The notes under the pieces were generated by a model. It made no database searches. It saw only the letters and a program-made list of their open reading frames with translations, and was not told the origin of the DNA. From Candidatus Obscuribacterales bacterium (GTDB lineage Bacteria; Cyanobacteriota; Vampirovibrionia; Obscuribacterales; Obscuribacteraceae): 64,000 nucleotides of DNA. Made by a program: the position numbers and the translations under genes. Shown here piece by piece: positions 1 through 7,886 of the stretch. The stretch covers positions 1 through 64,000 of the forward strand of contig JACKCM010000009.1 of the NCBI GenBank assembly GCA_020634035.1, in the 5' to 3' direction. Every line of letters starts with the position of its first letter. Position 1 is the first letter of the stretch.

Positions 1-303
1 AAAGAAATTGCCGTTGTTGTGTTCTTTATCCAGTTTTGCAGCTGCTTTATAGGCTGCCAGGGAATCTGAAAGCTTCCCATTCTTATGCGCTTCCCGGGCT
101 ATTCCCAGCAAGTGATTGAGCAAGTAGGTCACTCTACTAGCTCTGTCAGCGTTTGAGCGAGTATCCGGATAGACTCCGGTAGCTTTTGTGACCTCATCGC
201 TGTCGAGAGTTGGCAAATTTATCTCAGTTGCAGCCGGCATGGCAAGCAGCGGTAGCAAAATCAAGCTTAGTGCCAGGTGCTTAGTCCTTATAACCTGCCG
301 CAT
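1..303 (-). CDS. Secreted TPR-like protein, 3' end cut by window edge
   Basis: The first 101 residues of a protein that runs off the left edge. It starts at ATG 303, preceded by GAGGAAGGAC, a good ribosome binding site. Residues 10-25 are a hydrophobic signal sequence ending in AMPAA. Residues 58-101 (helical, with LNHLLGIAREAHKNGKLSD and the pattern SLAAYKAAAKLD) look like one TPR unit. Function is unknown; TPR proteins of this type usually scaffold other proteins in the envelope. The reading is direct from the sequence; the TPR call is inference from one repeat. Confidence 0.7.
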   Translation of the reverse strand, partial: MRQVIRTKHLALSLILLPLLAMPAATEINLPTLDSDEVTKATGVYPDTRSNADRASRVTYLLNHLLGIAREAHKNGKLSDSLAAYKAAAKLDKEHNNGNFF

Positions 304-476
304 ATCGTCCTTCCTCAGATTCACTCGATTTTAATTACACTCAATTTTTGTAGTTCGTAGAATGGTGCATTTCCCACTGTAGTCAGATAGATATGTCTCC
401 AGTTTCGGAAACAGCTTTGAAGTTATCGGCTCCGGTAATCGGGTTCATTCCGAAAACGCCTATCAAAATGCGAAGC

Positions 477-746
477 TCAGCTTGTAATTCTCTCGCGGAT
501 CTCGAAATCCGATGCCGATGATCCAATTAAAGAATACTTCTCTACAAAATTTTCTAAAAAGTGGAAGAGTACAGCTTTCTCAAACAGCCCTATTCTAATT
601 GCATCAGTTGCTAATGGTCTATCTCCTAAACCGTAGTCAATTCCGAAATTATAGATTTCGAAGGACGCCTCAAGGTACAGTATCCAAAGCGATAAAACAA
701 AAATCAAGAAGAATGCCATGAAATACTTTCCTTCTCTGTGTTTCAC
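477..746 (-). CDS. Small single-pass membrane protein, unknown function
   Basis: An 89-residue protein starting at GTG 746 with an AGGAGA ribosome binding site nine bases upstream. Residues 7-27 form one hydrophobic segment (YFMAFFLIFVLSLWILYL), so it is probably a signal anchor. The rest is soluble with no motif I recognise. It sits alone on the minus strand in the A+T-rich first 6.4 kb. The good start site supports it being real, but coding potential is modest. Confidence 0.5.
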   Translation of the reverse strand: MKHREGKYFMAFFLIFVLSLWILYLEASFEIYNFGIDYGLGDRPLATDAIRIGLFEKAVLFHFLENFVEKYSLIGSSASDFEIRERITS

Positions 747-846
747 GGCGTTCTCCTCAGCATTTTTTCAGTGGTATCAGTGCTTCTAATCTACAAAAAA
801 CTGTGCTAGCGGCAGAGCCGAAACTGCAGTTCATCAACTGTTCATT

Positions 847-1026
847 GTGCCAGAACTTTCACTACTCTGATGGTGCCGCGCCCAAAAGCCTCGCTTCGAC
901 AATTTTGTAGAGCCGAAAGCCGGCATGAATAGTGACACTAGAGCGATTTGGTAAACTACTGAATCTACATGGCATAGGTTCGGAGGGATTTTAGAATGAG
1001 TGCCTATAATTGGATAACAGCTTTTG
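847..1026. repeat. Diverged direct duplication, copy 1
   Basis: About 180 bases that recur, clearly diverged, at 3120-3300 in the same orientation. The match covers the upstream region, the GGAGGG ribosome binding site and the first codons of the 996-1358 gene, then ends abruptly after the shared CAGCTTTTG. Copy 1 keeps an intact start and open frame; copy 2 does not. Confidence 0.85.
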
Positions 1027-1358
1027 CCACGTGTCCCCATTGTGGCACGGAGCACGAAATAGTTATTCAAACGCACATGTCCTCATCTTACGGTGGTGAC
1101 GAGAGAGGCCTATTCTTCGACCGTTGTTATGCTTTGGGAGAGAAGATGCGATGGTGGTCAAAAAGTCATCCTAAATTTGCCGAATGGATAGTCTCTCATG
1201 CCGTTCCAAAGGAGCCCGATAGTTTCTTAGAGTGTTGCTATGGAAAGTGCAGTGGATGCAAACAAGAGATAGATTCGGTTGTGCAGTTTAGCGATGTAAC
1301 TCCAGTACTGGTCAAAGACATTGGCGTGCTAGATGAATGGCCGTCTGACTTTCCATAG
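996..1358 (+). CDS. Small protein with two Cys pairs, zinc-ribbon-like
   Basis: A 120-residue cytosolic protein starting at ATG 996, with GGAGGG upstream at suitable spacing. It has CPHCG near residue 14 and CYGKCSGC near residue 85, a pattern typical of a split zinc ribbon that binds one metal ion. No other domain is recognised. Similar CPxCG proteins are common, unassigned 'CpXC'-like small proteins; whether it belongs to that family is uncertain. The 5' end and upstream DNA are duplicated at 3120-3300, where the frame is broken. Confidence 0.65.
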   Translation: MSAYNWITAFATCPHCGTEHEIVIQTHMSSSYGGDERGLFFDRCYALGEKMRWWSKSHPKFAEWIVSHAVPKEPDSFLECCYGKCSGCKQEIDSVVQFSDVTPVLVKDIGVLDEWPSDFP

Positions 1359-1455
1359 TAGTTAGGAGCTACGGGAATTTATTGGTGCACGTCAGACCCA
1401 ATGGGTAAAATTTCAATCAAAGCGTGTTGCAAGCTGGTTAACCGAATGTCTCCGA

Positions 1456-1782
1456 TTAATAGCTGTTGACTCTTATCAATGTTTGAAGATTGTATAGAGA
1501 AACCTTCCATGCAGGCAGAAACAACAAGGGGAGGCTCAATAGCGAATAAACGAGATATTTCATTGTCTTATTTCGGATAATCCTGTAGAGGAGGAGTCCA
1601 AGCAGATACAGCACGAAAGACAAGGCTATTGAAATAGTCATATAACTAAAAACACAATAATAATGCAAACTGTATGGAACCAATAAGCAGTCAAGGCTAA
1701 CAGGAATAACTGGAATAGCTATGGGAGCCAATGTTGTTAGGATTTGTTTTAAATTCGTATTCACTTGTTGTTGATTTGTCAC
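1456..1782 (-). CDS. Small multi-pass membrane protein, unknown
   Basis: A 108-residue protein with three probable membrane segments (about residues 16-33, 43-65 and 74-93). It would start at GTG 1782, but I see no clear ribosome binding site, so the start is uncertain. No motif is recognised. The hydrophobic pattern and the absence of a competing frame favour a real gene, though a decayed one is possible in this A+T-rich accessory stretch. Confidence 0.45.
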   Translation of the reverse strand: MTNQQQVNTNLKQILTTLAPIAIPVIPVSLDCLLVPYSLHYYCVFSYMTISIALSFVLYLLGLLLYRIIRNKTMKYLVYSLLSLPLLFLPAWKVSLYNLQTLIRVNSY

Positions 1783-1953
1783 TGTTTAGCCGAAGCAGTA
1801 TTTGCCTGATTGCGTCCCATCCTTGTTGTAGTGTTCATGTATCTATGCGAGATTGAGAATTGGCGGAATAATCTACAGGAGGTGCTTTGATAACTATACC
1901 ATTTGTGGTGGCGCTCGAAATATTTTGAAGTTCGACAAATCAGAAAATTTGGC

Positions 1954-2313
1954 TCAGGCTTGATTCTTTTCTCGGTAGATTGCCAGGGCTAGTTTGCATG
2001 GAACGTAAATGGCAAGCGTTGTTCCCAGGCAGAAAAGTCCGACCGGAAGAGCAACTATTGCCATTGGTCTGTAGAAGCAGTATAGGTAGGATGAAAGCGG
2101 TTCTATTTCGTATGGGGTCTGCCAGTTTTCCCTTTCTGCGGCATCGAGGGATCGTTTTACTCCGGCAATGTAGAAAAACCAAAACGAGAAGATAAACGGG
2201 ATGAAAAACGCAAGAGACAGAAGAATGGTAGTTCTTCTGGAGGGACGCAATTTCGACAGGGTTGATTTGATCATGCCGATGATGATTTTTGGGTCTGCAG
2301 CAACAGCAGGCAC
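1954..2313 (-). CDS. Small membrane protein, two membrane segments
   Basis: Up to 119 residues from GTG 2313, or 106 from ATG 2274; neither has a strong ribosome binding site. A basic stretch (KLRPSRR) precedes a membrane segment at residues 28-50. A second follows at 82-107, with an 'YREKNQ' tail. This is a two-pass, basic-inside layout. No family is recognised. It lies next to another unassigned membrane gene on the same strand, but 170 bases separate them, so an operon is not obvious. Confidence 0.45.
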   Translation of the reverse strand: MPAVAADPKIIIGMIKSTLSKLRPSRRTTILLSLAFFIPFIFSFWFFYIAGVKRSLDAAERENWQTPYEIEPLSSYLYCFYRPMAIVALPVGLFCLGTTLAIYVPCKLALAIYREKNQA

Positions 2314-2500
2314 AGAGATAATATGCCTTTCTTCATTGGCTCATTGTAAATATAAAACTGGCGGCGATTGATTCTCTAGTAAAAAAGACTAGCTAAACTC
2401 TGAAAATGTTCGCATAGGAGGCATGAATATTCGCACTCAAATCTGTGGACTAATGAAGGTTTTGATTATGCCTGAACTGGCTTGAAGTAAGGGAAAGTAG

Positions 2501-3055
2501 TTAATTCTGCTTGCCCTTACTTTTCTCAGTTTTGATTCTAGATTCTGACAGATACTTTTGAAAACGCACAACTTTTTCTCTGATTTTAGTTTTGTACAAC
2601 TTCAGCAACTTTTCTGGTTCCACAAAGACCGTGGAATGTGATGAATCGGTTTCTTTCAGCTTTTCTAGTGATAATGCATCAACTGCCAACAGAGCTTTTC
2701 GCACACTTCTCTCGGCATTGCATTGCTGATTGGATTTAAACTGCAGAACTGCCAGGTTATACAGAGAAACGATGTCATCAGGGTAAATTTCCAGAACATA
2801 TTCTAAATCGGCAATATTCTTATCCAGTCTGTTTTGATTAATTTGGATTTCTACTACTCTATTTTTTTCCCAACTAGTGGCTTCTAGGCAATAGGAAGGA
2901 GATAGCAACTCAGGATATAAACTAACTGATGATGGGAAAAGTGATTTGTCTACCCGTACAATACTCTTGGGATTGTCTTTTATTGAAGTACTCTGAGCGT
3001 TTGCAGATGAATGCAAGAGTAGCAACGAGAAACACGAATAGACGAAAGCTTTCAT
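2501..3055 (-). CDS. Secreted TPR-like protein, unknown
   Basis: A 184-residue protein with a clear signal peptide (cleavage after SANA near residue 20). Residues 70-135 contain a helical repeat with the TPR-like text LEIYPDDIVSLYNLAVLQF, so at least one TPR unit is likely. The C-terminus is very basic (ESRIKTEKSKGKQN). A single pair of cysteines (57 and 112) could form a disulfide. Probably a periplasmic or cell-surface scaffold; no enzyme motif is seen. Confidence 0.6.
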   Translation of the reverse strand: MKAFVYSCFSLLLLHSSANAQSTSIKDNPKSIVRVDKSLFPSSVSLYPELLSPSYCLEATSWEKNRVVEIQINQNRLDKNIADLEYVLEIYPDDIVSLYNLAVLQFKSNQQCNAERSVRKALLAVDALSLEKLKETDSSHSTVFVEPEKLLKLYKTKIREKVVRFQKYLSESRIKTEKSKGKQN

Positions 3056-3119
3056 TCTAACTTACCTCTGCTCTCGCAAATTGAACTTGAACTTCCTTCA
3101 CAGATTAATGATATCACTC

Positions 3120-3300
3120 GTGCCTAAACTTTCACAACTCTGATGGTGCCGCCCCCAGGAGCCTCGTGTCGAAAATTTTGCAGAGCAGAGAGCCAGCATG
3201 AATAGCGACACTTGATCGATTTGCCAACCTACTGAATCTACATGGCATTGGTTCGGAGGGATTTTGGAAAGATGAGCCTATAATTGGATAACAGCTTTTG
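3120..3300. repeat. Diverged direct duplication, copy 2 (broken gene start)
   Basis: Second copy of the 847-1026 segment, occupying most of the otherwise empty 3056-3363 gap. It contains the upstream region and start of the zinc-ribbon-like gene, but after ATG-AGC-CTA an in-frame TAA stops translation. The similarity ends after CAGCTTTTG, and the following bases lead into the next gene. It is best read as a decayed partial duplication, or as a re-used promoter region for the 3364 gene. Confidence 0.85.
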
Positions 3301-3363
3301 GGTCGCTGGTCATCGGGACTGATACAATTGAGGTACAGCTATTTCGATTGTTGAAGGTGGCAA

Positions 3364-3831
3364 ATGAAACTCAAGTTTTCTCTATTAGTTTTTGCGTGTC
3401 TTTCAGTAATCGTTTGCTCGAATCCAGGATTTTGTGAGCGTTGTTGCAACTTCACCCCATGGGGCATAGAAGAGTATCAACTGTTGGGACTTAGTAAAGA
3501 AGAACTATCAAAAAAGTTCAAAGGTAAGCTATTTTTTTCCAACGGCTTCAAACGGGCGACCTTCCAACAAGAAGGGACGGGTCTAGGCTATCAGGGTGCC
3601 GTATTCAAATTATCCTTCAACAATAACAGGGTCTCATCAGTTCAAGGTGTTTTTGAAGGTTGCACACAAGAATACGAACGACCTGTTTTTAGGTCCAAGA
3701 AAGAAGCTCTAATCTATGCAATAAAACACTTGTCTCAATATAAAGGAGCCCAAGAGCAACAAAGCCTTGCTCAAGCCCAAAAGGCACTTGCCAAACTTAA
3801 AACCGCTTCAAGTGATATAAAGAGTAAGTAG
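3364..3831 (+). CDS. Secreted protein, unknown
   Basis: A 155-residue protein from ATG 3364 with AGGTGG upstream. Residues 1-24 are a signal peptide (cleavage near SNPGFC). The mature protein begins with CERCC, giving three cysteines close together, with a fourth at 101. The middle is beta-rich and the end is a helical, Gln/Ala/Lys-rich tail. No family is recognised. The DNA upstream is the second duplication copy, so its promoter may derive from it. Confidence 0.6.
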   Translation: MKLKFSLLVFACLSVIVCSNPGFCERCCNFTPWGIEEYQLLGLSKEELSKKFKGKLFFSNGFKRATFQQEGTGLGYQGAVFKLSFNNNRVSSVQGVFEGCTQEYERPVFRSKKEALIYAIKHLSQYKGAQEQQSLAQAQKALAKLKTASSDIKSK

Positions 3832-3898
3832 TGATACTATGATTAGTATCATATTGACCACCATATTGTGATTCAAAAATCAAATATTGGAGCAGAAA

Positions 3899-4432
3899 TT
3901 GAAAAATATTGTTCACTTGGCTGCGCTGTTAAGTCTTGCATTTATCCTGGCCAAACCAGTTTATGGAGAAGGTGGTAGTTACGAAGTTGACGGATTGAGA
4001 ATCAAAGGTATGCCCATTCGTGGACCTCAGACTTTTTTCCTCCATCGAGTTGAAACATGGAATGGTATTCCAAGAAAACCTAAGTATGGGAAACTGGTTG
4101 CATTACTCAAATCGGATGGCAAAGGGAACGTGGAACTATTGCCATGTTTTACCGCACTATCATTAAAAGAGTTTACCAGAGCCGATTTTGAGAAGCATTT
4201 CGGATATCGATATAAAACTTCCGGTTTAGAGGATCATGGTGTTTGTTTCCTGAGACTTGGCTCAACCGATTTTTCTTTTTCGATGTACATGGACTTCGAG
4301 ACAGATAAGAAACTTAAGAAAACTCTTCCCACATCGAAACTTAAGAGCTATCGTATTCTATTGCTTTCTTCGCAAGTAGAGTCACCATCATCAGGGCTAG
4401 AGGTTTCTCCTTTCATAGAAGTTCAAAAGTAA
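3899..4432 (+). CDS. Secreted protein, unknown
   Basis: A 177-residue protein. I place the start at TTG 3899 because GGAG at 3889-3892 lies six bases before it, and the protein then begins with a classic signal peptide (KNIVHLAALLSLAFILA, cleavage near VYG). An alternative TTG at 3887 adds four residues and has no ribosome binding site. The mature part has no motif I know; two cysteines lie at about 89 and 120. It ends 10 bases before a strong terminator. Confidence 0.6.
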   Translation: MKNIVHLAALLSLAFILAKPVYGEGGSYEVDGLRIKGMPIRGPQTFFLHRVETWNGIPRKPKYGKLVALLKSDGKGNVELLPCFTALSLKEFTRADFEKHFGYRYKTSGLEDHGVCFLRLGSTDFSFSMYMDFETDKKLKKTLPTSKLKSYRILLLSSQVESPSSGLEVSPFIEVQK

Positions 4433-4441
4433 TCCAAGGCT

Positions 4442-4482
4442 AAAAAAGGAGGGGAGAGTTCTCTCCCCTCCTATAAAATTTT
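4442..4482. terminator. Bidirectional intrinsic terminator
   Basis: A 12-bp G+C-rich stem (AGGAGGGGAGAG paired with CTCTCCCCTCCT, 4447-4472) with a 2-base centre, flanked by an A-run on the left and ATAAAATTTT on the right. It sits between convergent genes ending at 4432 (+) and 4528 (-), so it can serve both strands. Confidence 0.85.
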
Positions 4483-4527
4483 AGGAATAGGCGACCCGCA
4501 TTGACGTGACCCCTTGGGTAGTACCAT

Positions 4528-5115
4528 TCAATCTCGTCCGACAAGATTACTAAACTGTTCTCCATTCTTGTTGCCCGCAACATTTACTCTCTGATCCCAA
4601 TAGCCGGAGAAGTAAAAGTCAGGCGAAGGTCTTTCCGCATTTTTCGGAACGATAGCTATTACATACCTTCTTTGACTTTGGAGACTACTTGTGAGTCGGT
4701 AGACACCGGGCGTAGTAATATCGAATCGACAAACTGGTAATGCAAGCTCGCTTGAGATGCCGATAGTCATTGGATACAATGGTGAATGTTCTACCGAATT
4801 CATAGGTACGAATTGACCCAACGAATCAGTCAGCTCAATAATTGGAAAATTTTTTTCTATTCTTTTGGGCGGCGTACCTTTGGCAAATGCAAAGTAATCT
4901 TCATCTTTCGCCTCAGGAAGCATTGGAAAGTACCATACGGAATATTTATCAGCTTTTAGTCTTACCTCATGAACTGCAGGCATAAGATACTTCTTCGCAG
5001 ATAGGTCAGGTACAGAGATAAAAATCATGCCTATACCGAATGCCACTAAAATGGCAAACAAACTTGCCACTGTGAATCCCTTTTTGCGCCAGCTTAGCTT
5101 GCTAAATACAGTCAT
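4528..5115 (-). CDS. Membrane-anchored protein, unknown
   Basis: A 195-residue protein. The start is taken at ATG 5115, with AAGG eight bases upstream; a TTG codon directly before it could add one residue. A basic N-terminus (KLSWRKKG) precedes one membrane segment at about residues 14-35, and the rest is predicted outside the membrane and beta-rich. No motif is recognised. It lies downstream of the M23 lipoprotein gene on the same strand with about 100 bases between, so co-transcription is possible. Confidence 0.6.
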   Translation of the reverse strand: MTVFSKLSWRKKGFTVASLFAILVAFGIGMIFISVPDLSAKKYLMPAVHEVRLKADKYSVWYFPMLPEAKDEDYFAFAKGTPPKRIEKNFPIIELTDSLGQFVPMNSVEHSPLYPMTIGISSELALPVCRFDITTPGVYRLTSSLQSQRRYVIAIVPKNAERPSPDFYFSGYWDQRVNVAGNKNGEQFSNLVGRD

Positions 5116-5212
5116 CAATTTACCTTGTCCCGTTATTTACCCAAGACTTTTCCTGCGAGGAATAACCACAAAACCAAGCAATTGGCGATCTACCTACATC
5201 GAATCAGAGAAC

Positions 5213-6094
5213 CTAGTTATGCATGACCATACCAGTTTTTGGGGTCACAATTCCAATGGAGGTTTTAAATTGAATAGGCAAGCTATGAGACTTTCCACTA
5301 CTATCATATTGGAACACCTCAAAATGTAGATGTGGTCCTCCAGCATTCCCTGTATTACCTGAAAGTGCAATAGCATCACCGTCTGAAACTCTACGACCTA
5401 TAGGCACCAATACTCCATGACGCTTGAGATGATAGTAAGCTGCATATGTACCATCATCGTGTTTAACCGCTATGTAATTAGCACAGGAGTCAAATCTATC
5501 ATCAACACCTCCGACCGCAGAATCTTCTCGAAAACCAATAACGACACCACTTTGAGCTGCGCATACTAGAGAGCCGATAGGCATATCGAAATCTACAGAA
5601 TTTTCAGTAGAACTATTTCGCAAGTGAGTAGGACCAAATGCTCCCTGTGAAACCTTATACTCTTGGTGACTATCGAAGGGCAATCGGTCTAGCACATGAG
5701 GCTTTGTTTTTGAGCTTAACTTTCTACTTCTGCTCCCTACGTGCCAGGAACGAGAATAATCAAATTTAAAATCCTGAGTGTTGGCTAAAGATCGAATAGA
5801 TACGATTGGATCGCTCAAGCCGGAAGAAAGGCCGCGAACAACTTTGCTACTAGGACTACATATCAAGTTGTATCCGCTGACTGACACATCAACTGTCGCT
5901 TCCAATAATCTAGTAGAAAAAGCATAAAGCCTAGCTTCATTTGAAGATCGTTCCACTACAAATACAACTGCTTCGTCTTTGCTGTCTTCTGCTAATTTCT
6001 CTAAGCTAGTCTGACTTTCGCAGCTTTCAAATATGAAGGCAACAGTTGAGAGTAAAATCCCCAGCTGAATAAACTTTGATAGATCTCTCTTCAT
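5213..6094 (-). CDS. M23-family metallopeptidase, probable lipoprotein
   Basis: A 293-residue protein. Residues 8-24 are hydrophobic and end at FESC (Cys25), an imperfect lipobox. The C-terminal half (about 150-290) is a peptidase M23/LytM domain: GPTHL (His157), SVDFDMPIGS (Asp168), AYYHL and GGPHLHFEV (His255/257) match the usual zinc-ligand pattern, and GNTGN is typical of the fold. M23 enzymes cut peptidoglycan cross-bridges; some family members are inactive, but the ligands appear present here. Residues 30-145 have no known domain. Confidence 0.85.
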   Translation of the reverse strand: MKRDLSKFIQLGILLSTVAFIFESCESQTSLEKLAEDSKDEAVVFVVERSSNEARLYAFSTRLLEATVDVSVSGYNLICSPSSKVVRGLSSGLSDPIVSIRSLANTQDFKFDYSRSWHVGSRSRKLSSKTKPHVLDRLPFDSHQEYKVSQGAFGPTHLRNSSTENSVDFDMPIGSLVCAAQSGVVIGFREDSAVGGVDDRFDSCANYIAVKHDDGTYAAYYHLKRHGVLVPIGRRVSDGDAIALSGNTGNAGGPHLHFEVFQYDSSGKSHSLPIQFKTSIGIVTPKTGMVMHN

Positions 6095-6169
6095 AAAGAC
6101 TAAATCCTAAGTGTGCCAGAAGATTCTTTCATACCCAACTGGATATAATAGTTTAGGGAGCGAAAGTTT

Positions 6170-6394
6170 ATGCTGAAATTACGCCTTTCATTAATACTGT
6201 TCTTTATTCTATTTGGGATTGGCTATGGAGTTATTAACAGCAAACTCCAAGAGCAACGTGCAGCTCTCAAAAAAATTCCGCTTGATATAAAAGTACAGTA
6301 TTCCAAAGATGGAACTCCTATATCGTCAGAATCGTGGGCGATTGACGGTACCTATCTTGGGAAAATGAAATTCAATCCAGAGCAGATCAAGTAG
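6170..6394 (+). CDS. Small signal-anchored protein, unknown
   Basis: A 74-residue protein with GGAG about nine bases before ATG 6170. Residues 4-22 are a membrane segment or uncleaved signal (LRLSLILFFILFGIGYGV), followed by a short soluble tail with the phrase QYSKDGTPIS. No family is recognised. It stands alone between two minus-strand genes. Confidence 0.5.
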   Translation: MLKLRLSLILFFILFGIGYGVINSKLQEQRAALKKIPLDIKVQYSKDGTPISSESWAIDGTYLGKMKFNPEQIK

Positions 6395-6460
6395 ATCAGA
6401 TCCTTGGATGTCGATAGATGATTGCAGAATCTCTGTGTTTTCTTCGATATTACTTTGATA

Positions 6461-7201
6461 CTATTGCTGCGTGGGTGTCGAACGTTGCGACGGCGGCTTC
6501 TTATCCATCTGCTTCTTCAGAGCAGGGTCGTCGAAATTGACTATCAAAAACTTTTTGCCCCGGGGCTCTTTCTTGAATGAATCCAATTGAGCTTTTTTAA
6601 ACGCGGCAATAAGTTTATTGTCCACAGCTACACTGCCGGTGCTGGTCAGCACCACCGCATCGCTCACCTTGCCGGAATTATCCACGGTTACTCTTATGGA
6701 ACCACGCACCAGATCCGTACCGGGTGAATCTACCTGTTTACAGGCGATGCCATAGAGCTTCTTCACATTCTTCTTGCCGTACTCGCTTGTATCGCCGACG
6801 TCTTTAGGCATCGGACAAATCATCCCACCCAGCCGAGGCGGAGTCTGTGCCTGCAATGGCAGCCAGGGAACAGAACAGAGAATACCTGCCATAAAAGCGG
6901 CCACCTTGCGATACCGATTGCGCAGCGCTTTCAATGCCGCCGGACAATCATCGGTCATCACTTTGCCGTCGGGACGCTGATAGAAATTGACACAGAGCCT
7001 GCCCACGCTGCTTTCAATCAATTCTTCGGCTTCGGTCGCCGACATACCGGAGAGGTCATAGACATGCAGGCTGCACTGGCGACAAAATCTCTTACGCTCC
7101 TCTTCGGTCGCTTCCATAGTGTCCCAGGGCACAGGACAGGGGGAGGCGATCTTGATATTATCCAGTATCGAATTGGACCCGTCTTTGTTCGATTCGACCA
7201 T
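6461..7201 (-). CDS. TonB C-terminal-like protein with Cys-rich N-terminal domain
   Basis: A 246-residue protein in three parts. Residues 18-88 are a Cys-rich cytosolic module (Cys22, 40, 43, 70, 86) with the recurring text RFCRQCSLHVYDLS and CVNFYQRPDGK. I know this pattern from the N-termini of many unrelated membrane proteins in several phyla; five cysteines suggest metal or cluster binding. Residues 101-119 are one membrane segment. Residues 155-230 resemble TonB_C (VRGSIRVTVDNSGKVSDAVV). The layout fits an anchored protein that senses inside and binds outside. Its job is unknown. Confidence 0.75.
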   Translation of the reverse strand: MVESNKDGSNSILDNIKIASPCPVPWDTMEATEEERKRFCRQCSLHVYDLSGMSATEAEELIESSVGRLCVNFYQRPDGKVMTDDCPAALKALRNRYRKVAAFMAGILCSVPWLPLQAQTPPRLGGMICPMPKDVGDTSEYGKKNVKKLYGIACKQVDSPGTDLVRGSIRVTVDNSGKVSDAVVLTSTGSVAVDNKLIAAFKKAQLDSFKKEPRGKKFLIVNFDDPALKKQMDKKPPSQRSTPTQQ

Positions 7202-7268
7202 AGCTAAACACTCCCGAATGTGAGAAGCTTTAAAAAGCTAATAAACGAACTATACATCGATTTCAAGA

Positions 7269-7784
7269 ATGAACGCAAACAGAAAACAACTTACGCCCCT
7301 GTCTATTCTGCTTCTAATACCGTTTCTGGTGCTGCCTGTAATAGGCTCCGGGATCATGGCAAATTCCTGCACTGCCGCAGAGACCAAAAAAAATCCCAAA
7401 AATCCAAAGGACGAAAGTATGAACAGCGCTCTCAGAGAGCTTTCGAAGGTTAAATGTCTCTGCACCGAGGTAATCGGCGAAGGGCGCGAGATGCCCCGGG
7501 AGTACCAGCTCTATTTGAAAGTAGCCGCTCTGGGACCAGAAGCCAAGCCGGATCTACTCAAAATAGCAAAGACCGGCAGCCCGGCAGGGCGCATTTATGC
7601 CGCCGCCTTGCTCTATAGAATCGAGGCTAAGCTCGGATTGAAAACCTTAAAAGCGATGGAGAATTGCAAGGATAGTATGGACTTTCGCAGCGGCTGCAAA
7701 GGAACCACGGTCACCCTGGGAGAGGCCGCAAGCAAACTGCATGACAGCGGCAACTTTCTGGGCTTTACCCTGGGTGCCAAATAG
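7269..7784 (+). CDS. Secreted helical protein, HEAT-like
   Basis: A 171-residue protein with a signal sequence (about residues 9-36, ending SCTAAE). The mature part is helical; residues 78-115 (AALGPEAKPDLLKIAKTG followed by GRIYAAALLYRI) resemble one HEAT repeat. Four cysteines lie in the mature domain. It is divergent from the TonB_C protein, with 67 bases between them, so the two may share a control region. Function unknown. Confidence 0.6.
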   Translation: MNANRKQLTPLSILLLIPFLVLPVIGSGIMANSCTAAETKKNPKNPKDESMNSALRELSKVKCLCTEVIGEGREMPREYQLYLKVAALGPEAKPDLLKIAKTGSPAGRIYAAALLYRIEAKLGLKTLKAMENCKDSMDFRSGCKGTTVTLGEAASKLHDSGNFLGFTLGAK

Positions 7785-7886
7785 AGCTAGCTCTTTGGTT
7801 CCAGTCGGCGATTTAAGATTGGCGGAACAGGGCAAAACTTACCAGAGAATCTATATAAAACTACTCAGTCGTGAAGGAGTGATTTC

